Positions 18,987-29,550 of a DNA stretch of 36,698 nt are shown piece after piece. The notes under the pieces were generated by a model. It did not search any database and was not told the DNA's origin. It worked only from the letters and a program-made list of their open reading frames with translations. The DNA lies in contig JAJPIJ010000011.1 in assembly GCA_021324815.1 (NCBI GenBank), positions 1-36,698 on the forward strand, in the 5' to 3' direction. The DNA is from Gammaproteobacteria bacterium. Lineage in GTDB: Bacteria > Pseudomonadota > Gammaproteobacteria > JAJPIJ01. Made by a program: the position numbers and the translations under genes. Each line of letters begins with the position of its first letter. Positions within the stretch are counted from its first letter, which is position 1.

Positions 18987-19974
18987 ATTCGGCTGGCCCT
19001 GGCTGTTGCTCATCCTGCCGCTGCCCATCGTGCTGCGGCTGTGGCTGCCGCCGGTCCGCGCCGCCCCCGGCGCGGCGTTGCGGGTCCCTTTTCTCGACGA
19101 TTTTCTGCGCCTGGAAAAAATGGCATCGCAACGCCGCCTCCCGCGCGGCCTGCTGCTGATGGCGATGCTGGCCTGGTCGCTGCTGGTCGCGGCGGCGGCG
19201 CGTCCGCAGTGGGTGGCCGGGGCGGCGGACGTCCCCCTCTCCGGGCGGGACCTGCTGCTGGCGGTCGACCTCTCCCGCAGCATGGAACAAAACGACATGT
19301 CATGGGGCGGCGAGACCGTCGATCGGCTCACCGCCGTGAAAAGGGTGGCCGGCGAGTTCATCGATCGGCGCGCGGGCGATCGCGTGGGCCTCATACTCTT
19401 CGGCGAACGGCCCTATCTCCAGGCGCCGCTGACCTTCGATCGCCAGACCGTCAAGACGCTGCTGGACGAGGCGCAAATCGGGATTGCCGGCGACGCCACC
19501 GCCATCGGTGATGCGATCGGCCTCGCCTTGAAGCGCCTGCGCAAAACCGAACATGCCAATGCCGTGCTGGTGCTGCTCACCGATGGCGCCAACACCGCGG
19601 GCGAGCTGGAACCGTTGCAGGCCGCGGAAATAGCGGCGCGGCAGGGCGTGCGCATCTACACCATCGGCATCGGCGCCGAACCCGGCAGCGGCGGGTTGTT
19701 CGGATTTTTGCAGCGCAATCCGGGACAGGATCTCGATGAGAAAAGCCTGACCACGATAGCCCGGATCACGGGCGGAAGATATTTCCGCGCCCGCGATCTG
19801 GATGAACTCGACAAGATTTATCGCGTCCTCGATCAAATCGAGCCCGCGGTGCAGGACCCCAGGCGCTTCCGGCCGGTGACACCGTTGTTTCAATTTCCGC
19901 TGAGCCTGGCATTGCTGCTGAGCCTGCTCATCTTTTTGCGGCAAGCTGGTGTATTACGCCATGTCCGTGGCTGA
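18979..19974 (+). CDS. batA: BatA-like von Willebrand A membrane protein
   Basis: A 331-residue inner-membrane protein. It has two N-terminal helices (WPWLLLILPLPIVLRLWL and LLLMAMLAWSLLVAAAA), then a vWA domain with intact MIDAS DLSRSM (97-102) plus the downstream LLTDGANTAGE aspartate, and a C-terminal helix FPLSLALLLSLLIFL. vWA proteins of the Bat system are linked to oxidative and envelope stress tolerance in Bacteroides and Leptospira. The start at 18979 overlaps the previous gene; the BatB/C start lies inside this 3' end. Confidence 0.9.
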   Translation: MFEFGWPWLLLILPLPIVLRLWLPPVRAAPGAALRVPFLDDFLRLEKMASQRRLPRGLLLMAMLAWSLLVAAAARPQWVAGAADVPLSGRDLLLAVDLSRSMEQNDMSWGGETVDRLTAVKRVAGEFIDRRAGDRVGLILFGERPYLQAPLTFDRQTVKTLLDEAQIGIAGDATAIGDAIGLALKRLRKTEHANAVLVLLTDGANTAGELEPLQAAEIAARQGVRIYTIGIGAEPGSGGLFGFLQRNPGQDLDEKSLTTIARITGGRYFRARDLDELDKIYRVLDQIEPAVQDPRRFRPVTPLFQFPLSLALLLSLLIFLRQAGVLRHVRG

Positions 19975-21772
19975 TCTGCATTTCCTGCGTCCCTGGTGGC
20001 TGCTGGCCCTGCTGCTGCTGCCGGTGCTGTGGCGCGCTTGGGTCGGATCGGGCCTGCGGAACAATCCATGGCGGCGGTTCTGCGACGCCGCGTTGCTGCC
20101 ACATATCCTGGAAGGACCCGAAACCACGGGCGGCCCGCGATGGAAGCGAATCGAATTGTGGGCGGCGCTGGCGCTGCTGCTGGCCCTCATGGCGCTGGCC
20201 GGGCCGGCCTGGAAGAAACAGCCGGTCCCCGTGGCGCGTTCCACCGCCGCACTGGTGATCGCGCTGGATTTGTCGCGATCCATGGATGCCGCCGATCTCG
20301 CTCCCAGCCGGCTCACCCGGGCGCGATTCAAGATCGCCGACCTGTTGACGGCGCGCCGCGAGGGCCAAACCGCCCTGCTGGTTTATGCCGCGCAGCCGTA
20401 CGTCGTGGCGCCGTTGACGGACGACAGCGAAACCCTGCTGGCTCAGCTGCCGTCCTTGTCCACGGACATCATGCCGGCGCAGGGCAACCGCCCCGATCTC
20501 GCGCTGCGCAAGGCCGCCGAGCTTCTGAGCCAGGGGGGAATCGCGCACGGGGACATTTTGCTGGTGACGGATGAAATCCACCCCGATCACGTCGACGCCG
20601 CCCGCAAGATCATTTCCACCCTGCCGCATCGCGTATCCGTCCTGGCGGTGGGCACCCCGGACGGCGCCCCCATTCCCCTCCCCGGCGGCGGCTTTGTGAA
20701 GGATGACGCCGGCAAAATCGTCATCGCCGCCGTCAACCAGGCCGATTTGCGCGCGCTGGCCGCCGCGGGACACGGCCGCTACCTCGAGGCCACCGCCGAT
20801 GATGGTGACACGCGCGCCTATGCGGATTTTTTGCGATCCGCATCGCCGATCGGATCAGCAATCCCGGCCGGGCTCAAGACGCCGCGCTGGCAGGACGCGG
20901 GCCCCTGGCTGCTGCTGCCGCTGCTGCCGCTCGCCGCGCTTGCGTTCCGGCGCGGCCTGCTGCTTGCGGCGTTCCTCATCATCTTCCTGCCCATGCCCCG
21001 CCCCGCGCTGGCGCTGGAATGGCAGGATTTATGGTGGCGTCACGATCAACAGGCCGCGCGCGCGTTCGCGCGCGGCGAACACGAACGCGCGGCGGCGGAA
21101 TTCGACGACCCCCGCTGGCGGGCCGCCGCCCAGTACCGCGCCCGCCGTTACCACGATGTTTTGCGTGCGCTGGCGCGGCCGGAGGGCGGCGACGATCATT
21201 ACAATCGCGGCAACGCCCTGGCGCGGCTGGGACGGTTCGAAAACGCCATCGCCGAATATGAAGAGGCGTTGCGGTTGAATCCGAATAACGACGACGCCAG
21301 ATACAACCGCGATCTGTTGAAAAAGAGGCTGGAGGATCAACCGCGGCAGTCAGGTGCCGGCGGCCGGAATTCGCAGGCTGCAAAGCCCGAACGCGGAGGC
21401 GACGACGGTGCCGGACGCGGCGCGCCCGCCGACACCTTGCCGGAAAAACAGAATTCCTCCACCGCCCGGGCTGAAGGTGACGGGGAACGCCGGCGGCCTC
21501 AACCACACGATCAATCCGCACCGCGGAAGGCGGAAGCAGACAAATCCCCCGCGCAAAAAAGCCAAGGACAGACGGAAGGCCGGACGGCGGAACGGGCCGG
21601 CGAGGAGCCCTGGCCGAGGCCCGAAAGCGGCCATCAGAAAAGCGAAACATCCCTGGCTGATGAACAATGGCTGCGGCGCGTCCCTGATGATCCGGGCGGC
21701 CTTTTACGTCGCAAGTTTTTGCTGCAATACCGGGCGCAAGCCGAGCCCAATGTCGAGGCGCAGCCATGGTAG
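19961..21772 (+). CDS. BatB/BatC fusion: vWA domain plus TPR membrane protein
   Basis: A 603-residue protein joining what are separate BatB and BatC genes in Bacteroides. The N-terminus MSVADLHFLRPWWLLALL begins with two helices. Next is a vWA domain with MIDAS DLSRSM (103-108), two more helices near 310-345, then a TPR region (HYNRGNALARLGRFENAIAE, YEEALRLNPNNDDARYNRD). A long polar, low-complexity tail rich in Q, E, R, A and P follows, before the conserved end RRVPDDPGGLLRRKFLLQY. I prefer the ATG at 19961; GTG at 19949 would add four residues. It overlaps batD by 7 bases. Confidence 0.9.
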   Translation: MSVADLHFLRPWWLLALLLLPVLWRAWVGSGLRNNPWRRFCDAALLPHILEGPETTGGPRWKRIELWAALALLLALMALAGPAWKKQPVPVARSTAALVIALDLSRSMDAADLAPSRLTRARFKIADLLTARREGQTALLVYAAQPYVVAPLTDDSETLLAQLPSLSTDIMPAQGNRPDLALRKAAELLSQGGIAHGDILLVTDEIHPDHVDAARKIISTLPHRVSVLAVGTPDGAPIPLPGGGFVKDDAGKIVIAAVNQADLRALAAAGHGRYLEATADDGDTRAYADFLRSASPIGSAIPAGLKTPRWQDAGPWLLLPLLPLAALAFRRGLLLAAFLIIFLPMPRPALALEWQDLWWRHDQQAARAFARGEHERAAAEFDDPRWRAAAQYRARRYHDVLRALARPEGGDDHYNRGNALARLGRFENAIAEYEEALRLNPNNDDARYNRDLLKKRLEDQPRQSGAGGRNSQAAKPERGGDDGAGRGAPADTLPEKQNSSTARAEGDGERRRPQPHDQSAPRKAEADKSPAQKSQGQTEGRTAERAGEEPWPRPESGHQKSETSLADEQWLRRVPDDPGGLLRRKFLLQYRAQAEPNVEAQPW

Positions 21773-23448
21773 CGGCTCCCCGGCGGCTGGCGGCGACGCT
21801 GTTTTTGTGCTGCGCCCTCGTCGCACGTCCCTCGTCTGCAGCGGAAGCCTCATTGGATCGGGACACCGTTGGTTTCGGCGAGTCCTTCGTCCTCACCATT
21901 GAAGCCAAAACCAGCGACGACCCGGATTTGGGCCCCCTGGCCGCGGACTTTGACGTCCTCGGCACCAGCAAGCGCAGCCAGATCAGCGTCGTCAACGGTC
22001 ATTTCAACAAATCCAGCAGCTGGCAGATCAATCTCATGGCCAGACGCGAGGGAGACCTCGTGATCCCGCCTCTCAAGGTGGGTGACGAGCGGACCGCCGC
22101 GCTGGCCATACACGTCATCCCGTCCGCCGCCGGCGGCACGGCGGCGAAGGAATTGTTCATGGAGGTGGAGGTCACGCCGCGCGATCCCTACGTGCAGGCG
22201 CAATGTCTGTACACCTTGCGCGTGCTGGCGGACTCACGCTGGGACGTCGACAACCCCAATCTGGACGACCCCAAAACCGATGCCGGCGCGGCCATCATCA
22301 AAAAACTGGGCAAGGACAGGATCACCCAGACCACGCGCGGGGGCAAACGCTATGACGTGCTGGAGCGCATCTATGCCATCTACCCGCAGCGAGCCGGCGA
22401 CCTCGTCATTCCGCCCGTGGCATTTCAGGGCCAGATCAGCCGCGGCGGCGGTTTGCTGCTCGACCCCTTCTCCGGCGCCATGAGCACGCGGCGCCTGCTA
22501 TCCAGCCCGGTCACTCTGCATGTCAAACCGATCCCGGCGGCCTTTGCCGGCAGGGCCTGGCTGCCGGCCCGGTCGCTGCAACTTCACGAGACCTGGTCGG
22601 ACGACCCGGAAAATCTCAGGGCGGGAGAGCCGGTCACGCGCACCATCTCGCTGCTGGCCAACGGGTTGACCGCGGCTCAACTGCCGGAGTTCGACGCCAT
22701 CCGCGTCGCCGGATTGAAAACCTACGCCGATCAACCGCTGCTCGACGATCAAATCCATCCCAGTGGCATCACCGGCCTGCGGCAGCAAAAGATTGCCGTC
22801 ATCGCCGGCGCCGGCGACGTCGCACTGCCGGAGATCCGCATTCCGTGGTGGAACACGGGAACGGATCGCATGGAGGAGGCGGTGCTGCCGGCGCGTGTTC
22901 TGCACGTGATCGCGGCCGTGACCGCGCCAAATCCGCGGATCCAGACAACTCCGCCGGTCGTGACGCGGCCGCAACCGCGAAACAATGGCCCCCCCGCTCC
23001 CACGCCGCGGCCGGCGCCCCCCTGGCTGGCCCTGGGGTTGGGTTTGGGATGGTTGCTGACCCTGCTGTCCTGGTGGTGGTCCGGCGCGCGAACACGCCGC
23101 AGACGCGCGGAGGCACTTCAACATCGCAGGCAAAAGGAACGCGCTCTGTTGCAGGCGGCGGTGGCCGCCTGCAACACCGGAGATCCACGGCGTTGTCGCG
23201 GCGCCCTGCTGGACTGGGCGGGGGCGCGCTGGCCGGATCATCCGCCGCAAGGGCTCGCCGCCATTGAGAAGCGCGAACCCTCGCTATCCGGTCCGATCGA
23301 TGAGTTAAACCGCGCGCTCTATTCCAAGGACGGACAGCAGTGGCATGGCGGCGCGCTCGCCGCCGCGCTTGAAAACCTGGGCCACGCAAAACCTCCGCCG
23401 CTCCCCGCCGCGCCGCCGCCCGCTCTCGAGCCGCTATTCCGCGCCTAG
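21766..23448 (+). CDS. batD: BatD-like protein
   Basis: A 560-residue protein with a Sec signal (ATLFLCCALVARPSSA), then tandem beta-sandwich oxygen-tolerance domains. Typical BatD phrases are ASLDRDTVGFGESFVLTIEA, FDVLGTSKRSQISVVNGH, VIPPLKVGDERT, and RAGDLVIPPVAFQGQ. A transmembrane helix (WLALGLGLGWLLTLLSWWW, about 425-443) leads to a basic cytoplasmic tail. Most of the protein is thus periplasmic, with the tail facing the MoxR machinery. It is the last gene of the operon; fccB converges 31 bases downstream. Confidence 0.9.
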   Translation: MVAAPRRLAATLFLCCALVARPSSAAEASLDRDTVGFGESFVLTIEAKTSDDPDLGPLAADFDVLGTSKRSQISVVNGHFNKSSSWQINLMARREGDLVIPPLKVGDERTAALAIHVIPSAAGGTAAKELFMEVEVTPRDPYVQAQCLYTLRVLADSRWDVDNPNLDDPKTDAGAAIIKKLGKDRITQTTRGGKRYDVLERIYAIYPQRAGDLVIPPVAFQGQISRGGGLLLDPFSGAMSTRRLLSSPVTLHVKPIPAAFAGRAWLPARSLQLHETWSDDPENLRAGEPVTRTISLLANGLTAAQLPEFDAIRVAGLKTYADQPLLDDQIHPSGITGLRQQKIAVIAGAGDVALPEIRIPWWNTGTDRMEEAVLPARVLHVIAAVTAPNPRIQTTPPVVTRPQPRNNGPPAPTPRPAPPWLALGLGLGWLLTLLSWWWSGARTRRRRAEALQHRRQKERALLQAAVAACNTGDPRRCRGALLDWAGARWPDHPPQGLAAIEKREPSLSGPIDELNRALYSKDGQQWHGGALAAALENLGHAKPPPLPAAPPPALEPLFRA

Positions 23449-23479
23449 CGCAGCGGTCGTTCTCCGGCGGAGCGGCCCG

Positions 23480-24748
23480 TCAGCCAAAGGAGTCGGCGAC
23501 GATGCTTTGATACCACGACCGGTCATAGGCCGCCTCGCGGGCGCGAAATTCCGCGGCGGCGCTGAGCGGGCTGATCCCGCCCGAGCCTTCCACGACGGTG
23601 ATTTTCCCGTCAATCACCTGGAAAATCTCGTTGACGGAGATGCCGTAATGCGGCGCGACCAGGCTGTAGCAGGTATTGTGCAGCGACGGCGATCCCGGCG
23701 CGGCGCCGTTGACCAGCGCGGCGATGGCAAGGGCGCAGTTTTTCGCCTGGCTGTTGGCCGCCGAGGCCGATTTCGGCATCGGGTTGGCGATGCAGGCGTC
23801 GCCGATGACGTGCACGCCCGGCATGCGTCTGGACTCGAAAGTGTCGCTGTCCACGGCGCACCAGCCGGAATCCTCCGCCAGGCCGGAGGTCAGCGCCAGC
23901 CGGCCGGCCGTCTGCGCCGGAATGACGTTGGCGACATCCACCTTGTGATCCTCAAGCTCGGTGTGCAGCGTCATGGTCTTCACGTCCACGCGCCGCACCG
24001 CGCCGCCCTCGGTCACCGAAATGCGTTCAATGAGACCGGGATACAGGGCTTCCCACGCCTCCAGGAAAAGGGGTTGTTTGGAAAACTTGTCATTGGCATC
24101 GAGGATCAGCACCTTCGAGCGCGGCTTGTGCTGCTTCAGGTAATGAGCGATGAGGCTGGCGCGCTCGTAGGGGCCGGGCGGGCAGCGAAACGGCGCCGCC
24201 GGCACGCTGATCGCCACGACGCCGCCATTCTTCATCGCCCGCAACTGGTCGCGCAGAAGCTCCGTCTGCGGCCCCGCCCGCCAGGCATGTGGCATGCGCT
24301 TCGCCGCCTCGGCATCGTAGCCTTCCGGGCTGCCCCATTTGAAATCCACGCCCGGCGCCACCACCAGCCGGTCGTAACCCAGCCTTCTGCCGCCGGCCAG
24401 CGTGACCTGCCTCCCCACTCCATCCACCGCCTCCACCCGGCCGCGTATCTGCTCAACGCCGGCCCGCGTCAGACCGGCGCGATTCACGCGCAGTCTCGTC
24501 ATGCTCCCCACCCCGCCGATGACCCAGTTGCTCAGCGGGCAGGCCAGATACTCGCGTTGATCGTCGACCACCGTGACATGGATGTCGGGATCCAGCCTGC
24601 GCAAATAGCGGGCGCAGGTCGCACCCGCAAAGCCTCCGCCGACGATGACCACGCGCGCCCTGGCGCGCATCTCCTCCCTGGCGCGCAAGGACAACGGCAG
24701 CATCCCCGCCAGGGTCGCCGTCATTTGAAGAAAGGCGCGCCGCTTCAC
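23480..24748 (-). CDS. fccB: Flavocytochrome c sulfide dehydrogenase, flavoprotein subunit
   Basis: Periplasmic FAD protein that oxidises sulfide and passes electrons to its cytochrome partner. It has 422 residues. A twin-arginine signal (KRRAFLQMTATLAGML) precedes the FAD fold VVIVGGGFAGATCA. C70 in EYLACPLSNWVIGG matches the cysteine that binds FAD covalently in Allochromatium FccB. C189 (FRCPPGPYERA) and C360 (NTCYSLVAPHYGI) match the redox disulfide pair. I chose GTG at 24748: it lies one base after the fccA stop, with AGG upstream, and gives a clean Tat signal. A sulfide role is likely; related flavoproteins with other donors exist. Confidence 0.92.
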   Translation of the reverse strand: MKRRAFLQMTATLAGMLPLSLRAREEMRARARVVIVGGGFAGATCARYLRRLDPDIHVTVVDDQREYLACPLSNWVIGGVGSMTRLRVNRAGLTRAGVEQIRGRVEAVDGVGRQVTLAGGRRLGYDRLVVAPGVDFKWGSPEGYDAEAAKRMPHAWRAGPQTELLRDQLRAMKNGGVVAISVPAAPFRCPPGPYERASLIAHYLKQHKPRSKVLILDANDKFSKQPLFLEAWEALYPGLIERISVTEGGAVRRVDVKTMTLHTELEDHKVDVANVIPAQTAGRLALTSGLAEDSGWCAVDSDTFESRRMPGVHVIGDACIANPMPKSASAANSQAKNCALAIAALVNGAAPGSPSLHNTCYSLVAPHYGISVNEIFQVIDGKITVVEGSGGISPLSAAAEFRAREAAYDRSWYQSIVADSFG

Positions 24749-24749
24749 G

Positions 24750-25085
24750 TTACCTGCCCTTCCGGTCCTGGGCTCGCAGATCGTCTGCAAGAAATTCCGC
24801 GATGCGCGCCAGTTCCTCGTCGCTGTAACCCCGGGCGATGCGGCTCATGAGGGTGGCGTCGCCGGCGCCGTTCTTGAAGTCCCGCAATTTCTGCAGCAGC
24901 GTCGCGGCGGATTTGCCCTTCAGCGATGAGATGTCCCCCTTCCCGCGCCGCACCTGCGGTGCATGGCAGGTGTAGCAATTGAAGGCCAGCGCCTCGGTGC
25001 TGCGCGGCGGGGATTCGGCGGCGCCGGTGATGGGAAGGAGCATCGCCAGGGCGCAAAGCCAGCCTGACCGGTATAAGATGGGCAT
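24750..25085 (-). CDS. fccA: Flavocytochrome c cytochrome subunit, monoheme
   Basis: A periplasmic c-type cytochrome of 111 residues. The signal peptide (YRSGWLCALAMLLPITGAAE) is followed by one heme site CYTCH (37-41), with M80 as probable axial ligand in DATLMSRIARGYSDEELARI, the class I C-terminal pattern. Only one CxxCH is present, as in the Chlorobium form; the Allochromatium subunit is diheme. It lies directly before fccB with a one-base gap and accepts its electrons. No clear ribosome site is seen before the ATG. Confidence 0.9.
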   Translation of the reverse strand: MPILYRSGWLCALAMLLPITGAAESPPRSTEALAFNCYTCHAPQVRRGKGDISSLKGKSAATLLQKLRDFKNGAGDATLMSRIARGYSDEELARIAEFLADDLRAQDRKGR

Positions 25086-25190
25086 GGTGTCCGATGCGCG
25101 TGGTGTATTCGTTTATCGCAGGATTATACAGGGTCCACTATTCATGAAGACTGGTGAGTCGGACAGGAGTTCGCATCGGGGGGTGCACCG

Positions 25191-26111
25191 ATGACGGCGT
25201 ATCTCAGCCACGCGGATTGCCTGCTGCACGAGATGGGCCCGGACCACCCCGAATGCCCGGCACGGCTCTCCGCCATTGAAGACGCCCTCCACAAGGCAGG
25301 ACTCTATGACTTGCTGCATCACCACGAAGCGCCGCTGGCCACCGAAGAGCAATTGAAGCGAGCCCATGATGCGGATTACGTCGAGGCGTTGATCGCCGCC
25401 GCGCCGCGGAGCGGGCACGTTTATCTTGACGGCGACACCAGCATGAACCCGCACAGCCTGCAGGCGGCGCTGCGGGCCGCCGGCGCGCTGGTGCGGGCGG
25501 TGGACCTGGTCATGAGCGGGCGGGAATCCACGGCGTTTTGCAATGTCCGGCCGCCGGGCCATCATGCCGAACGCCGGCAGGCCATGGGTTTCTGTCTGTT
25601 CAACAACGTCGCCGTGGGCGCGACGCATGCCTTGCATCATCACCGCCTTGACCGCGTCGCCATCGTGGATTTCGACGTGCATCACGGCAACGGCACCGAG
25701 GATATCTTCGACATGGAACCGCGCGTGATGTTGTGCTCGTCGTTTCAATATCCGTTTTATCCCGGCAAGGCCGGCCCCTCCGTGGATGGTCACCGGATCA
25801 ATGTCCCCTTGCCCGCGGGCACCTCCGGGCGGGAATACAGGCACGCCGTGTCCGCGGCGTGGTTTCCACAGCTGGAGCGCTTTCAGCCGGAGCTGATTCT
25901 GATCTCCGCCGGCTTCGACGCCCATCACGACGATCCGCTCGCCAGCTTGAACCTGCTGGAGCAGGATTACGACTGGATCACGCGCGAGATCATGACGATT
26001 GCCGGCCGCCACGCGCAGGGACGCGTCGTGTCCACCCTGGAGGGTGGCTACGCCCTGCGGGCCCTGGGACGCAGCGCCGCGGCGCATGTGCGCGCCCTGA
26101 TGAAACTGTAG
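25191..26111 (+). CDS. Histone deacetylase-family (acetylpolyamine/lysine) amidohydrolase
   Basis: A zinc amidohydrolase of 306 residues, complete. It has the N-terminal MGPDHPECPARLSAIEDAL and catalytic histidine pair PPGHHAE (124-125). The zinc ligands are D162 and H164 in VDFDVHHGNGTED and the aspartate of SAGFDAHHDDPL. The glycine-rich STLEGGYAL carries the transition-state tyrosine. Bacterial relatives remove acetyl groups from small amines or proteins; the substrate here is unknown. The ATG at 25191 follows GGGGGTG. A strong terminator follows. Confidence 0.93.
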   Translation: MTAYLSHADCLLHEMGPDHPECPARLSAIEDALHKAGLYDLLHHHEAPLATEEQLKRAHDADYVEALIAAAPRSGHVYLDGDTSMNPHSLQAALRAAGALVRAVDLVMSGRESTAFCNVRPPGHHAERRQAMGFCLFNNVAVGATHALHHHRLDRVAIVDFDVHHGNGTEDIFDMEPRVMLCSSFQYPFYPGKAGPSVDGHRINVPLPAGTSGREYRHAVSAAWFPQLERFQPELILISAGFDAHHDDPLASLNLLEQDYDWITREIMTIAGRHAQGRVVSTLEGGYALRALGRSAAAHVRALMKL

Positions 26112-26113
26112 AA

Positions 26114-26141
26114 AAAAACGGCGCCCGCAGGCGCCGTTTTT
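26114..26141. terminator. Bidirectional rho-independent terminator
   Basis: The stem CGGCGCC (26119-26125) pairs with GGCGCCG (26130-26136) around a CGCA loop. It is flanked by a run of A (26112-26118) and a run of T (26137-26141), so it can stop transcription from the deacetylase gene (plus) and the porin gene (minus). Confidence 0.92.
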
Positions 26142-26162
26142 GTTTCAAAGCACGCTCCCGGC

Positions 26163-27146
26163 TCAGGGGAAGGTGAAGTTGCGGGAAATCGTCGCCACGA
26201 CATGAGGCTCAATCAAGCTGCGAGGATTGACTTCCGCGCCGGGATTGTCGAAATAAAAGTTCTTGAGGCTGGTCGTCTCACTAGTGCCGTAATAGCTGAT
26301 GTCAACGAGGAAACCATCGATGGTCTTGTTCACTCCCACACGCCACCACGTGTAGTCATAACCGTCTTGATATTTCGTTCCCGCAGGATTACCTAGCACC
26401 GCATCGCATGCCGCACTCGTGCTGCCGTCACCGGTGCCCGCAGTGATGGGCGCGCAAAGACGCTTGCCGGAGGATTCATCGCCGTCAACGTTCTGGTATC
26501 CCACCGTGGCGATGAAACCCAAGTCTCCCAATCCCAGGGGGCCGGTCGGTATGGTCAGCGCCAGGTCGCCTTCCACATGCTCAGCATCGCTGTCTGAACC
26601 ATAGAAATCGGGCGAGTACTGAAACTTCAACGTCACACTGGGCGAAAGGAAGGTGTCGCTGAAGGCGTAATTGACAATGCCCTGGAATTCGCCGTAATCG
26701 GCATCCGGGCAGATGGACTTCCCGAAGGCATCCACACCCGCCGGGTTACCCGCGTCGGCGCCGGTGCCACCGGTCAGTTTTGTTTTACGGCAGCTGTCGC
26801 CCGGGTAGGTGTAATACAGGCCGCCGACATCGAAGTTGAATCCACTCCAGGACCAGCGATAACCGCCGTAAAAATCGAGCTCGACATCACTGTCGCTGAA
26901 GTTGGTGTTCGAACTCCATGCCGTCAGATACCAGCCGTTGTAGACCCAGTTGATGTCGCCTTGAATGGCGGGATCATTGGTGTTGGCTATGCCGCGAAAT
27001 ATGTAATGGTTGGTGAAGTACAAATCCGCATTGAAGTTGGAAATTGCCAGTGGGCCGGCATCTTTGGCGTCATCTGCGATTGCCATTGAAGGAGCGGTGA
27101 CCGCCGTCAAAGCCAATATTGCCGCCATTCCGATTTTACGCATCAT
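26163..27146 (-). CDS. TorF-family putative outer-membrane porin (TIGR02001-like)
   Basis: A 327-residue outer-membrane beta-barrel protein. The signal peptide (MMRKIGMAAILALTAVTAPSMAIA) is followed by FNADLYFTNHYIFRGIANTNDPAIQGDINW, the family's N-terminal signature. Alternating aromatic strands follow (WYLTAWSSNTNF, VELDFYGGYRWSWSGFNFDVGGLYYTYPG, TLKFQYSPDF) and a terminal aromatic near the C-terminus (ISRNFTFP). Cysteines in the extracellular-type loops could form disulfides. AGGGGA lies before the ATG pair. The transported solute is unknown. Confidence 0.88.
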   Translation of the reverse strand: MMRKIGMAAILALTAVTAPSMAIADDAKDAGPLAISNFNADLYFTNHYIFRGIANTNDPAIQGDINWVYNGWYLTAWSSNTNFSDSDVELDFYGGYRWSWSGFNFDVGGLYYTYPGDSCRKTKLTGGTGADAGNPAGVDAFGKSICPDADYGEFQGIVNYAFSDTFLSPSVTLKFQYSPDFYGSDSDAEHVEGDLALTIPTGPLGLGDLGFIATVGYQNVDGDESSGKRLCAPITAGTGDGSTSAACDAVLGNPAGTKYQDGYDYTWWRVGVNKTIDGFLVDISYYGTSETTSLKNFYFDNPGAEVNPRSLIEPHVVATISRNFTFP

Positions 27147-27432
27147 GTTTAATCCCCTAATATGTGCCCCAAAATTGAACGGTTTTGCACTGAAAAAGTG
27201 CGGTTATTAAAATAAAAACATGGAGTTAACTGTCATTTTTAGCAGAATCTCACATTGTGCAATTAAGAGTCAAGTTCCGTGCCAACAAGCCGTAATCTGT
27301 GACATAAAAAGCTCTTGTCACTTGCAATATCCCTGGCGGCTGTAGCGGTAAATATCCACCCCAAAAATCCGCCTTTACGTATCATATGCCGCCCCGAAAC
27401 TTGTTTCTTAACCCGTAGAGAGAAAAATATAC
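27147..27432. other. Divergent intergenic region between porin and ettA
   Basis: 286 bases of locally AT-rich DNA. It holds a short hairpin GCACT-GAAAA-AGTGC (27187-27201) in the porin leader and the inverted repeat listed separately. Possible -35-like boxes exist on both strands, but no convincing complete promoter. Confidence 0.6.
27299..27321. repeat. Inverted repeat GTGACA-N11-TGTCAC
   Basis: Half-sites at 27299-27304 and 27316-27321 are perfect complements with an 11-base spacer. It lies in the porin/ettA divergent region, so an operator is possible; the half-site resembles but does not match the CRP/FNR spacing. Confidence 0.35.
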
Positions 27433-29106
<1,674 letters not shown>

Positions 29107-29114
29107 GATCGCCC

Positions 29115-29537
29115 ATGCCGCAACCCCTCCCCCAGTATGTCCAGGATCGCATTTTCGATCTCGCCACCGCCATGAAAGACGCTTCCGAACAAGGCGATGC
29201 AGCGGCGACAGCGGAATGTTACGAGGAAATGCGGGATTACTGTCTGACGCTCATCCATGAGGGATACGAGTGCGCCGCACTTTGGGAGACGCTGGGCGAT
29301 TTCACCCGTGATGATGAACAGGCGCTGAAATTCTACGATCGCGCCCTGGCATGCGCCGGGCGCGACAAAGAGGACATCCACGGCATCCTGATCGCCATGG
29401 GCGAGCGGCATGCCGACAACCGGCGCCATGAACTGGCGCGCGAACTGCTCTCGCGCGGCCTGCATCTCGCCGTCGCCGCCGGTGACGCGGACATGGTCGC
29501 GCGCGCCGACGTGTTGTTGAGCGAGCTGCCGTCCTGA
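29115..29537 (+). CDS. Small helical TPR-like protein
   Basis: I do not recognise a named family. The 140-residue cytoplasmic protein has no signal peptide or membrane segment. It looks all-helical, with TPR-like spacing of A, L, G and Y residues (ECAALWETLGDFTRDDEQALKFYDRALACA, then HELARELLSRGLHLAVAAGD). It begins 8 bases after the ettA stop and ends 13 bases before rlmJ, so it is probably cotranscribed with two translation/ribosome genes. A role as an adaptor in that context is a guess. Confidence 0.75.
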   Translation: MPQPLPQYVQDRIFDLATAMKDASEQGDAAATAECYEEMRDYCLTLIHEGYECAALWETLGDFTRDDEQALKFYDRALACAGRDKEDIHGILIAMGERHADNRRHELARELLSRGLHLAVAAGDADMVARADVLLSELPS

Positions 29538-29550
29538 ATCCCCGCGCTCA

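Noticed and set aside
18979-23448. Phage or defence island reading of the AAA+/vWA cluster
   Set aside because: MoxR, DUF58, DUF4381, BatA, BatB/C and BatD in this order form a known housekeeping/stress operon, with no nuclease or phage gene nearby.
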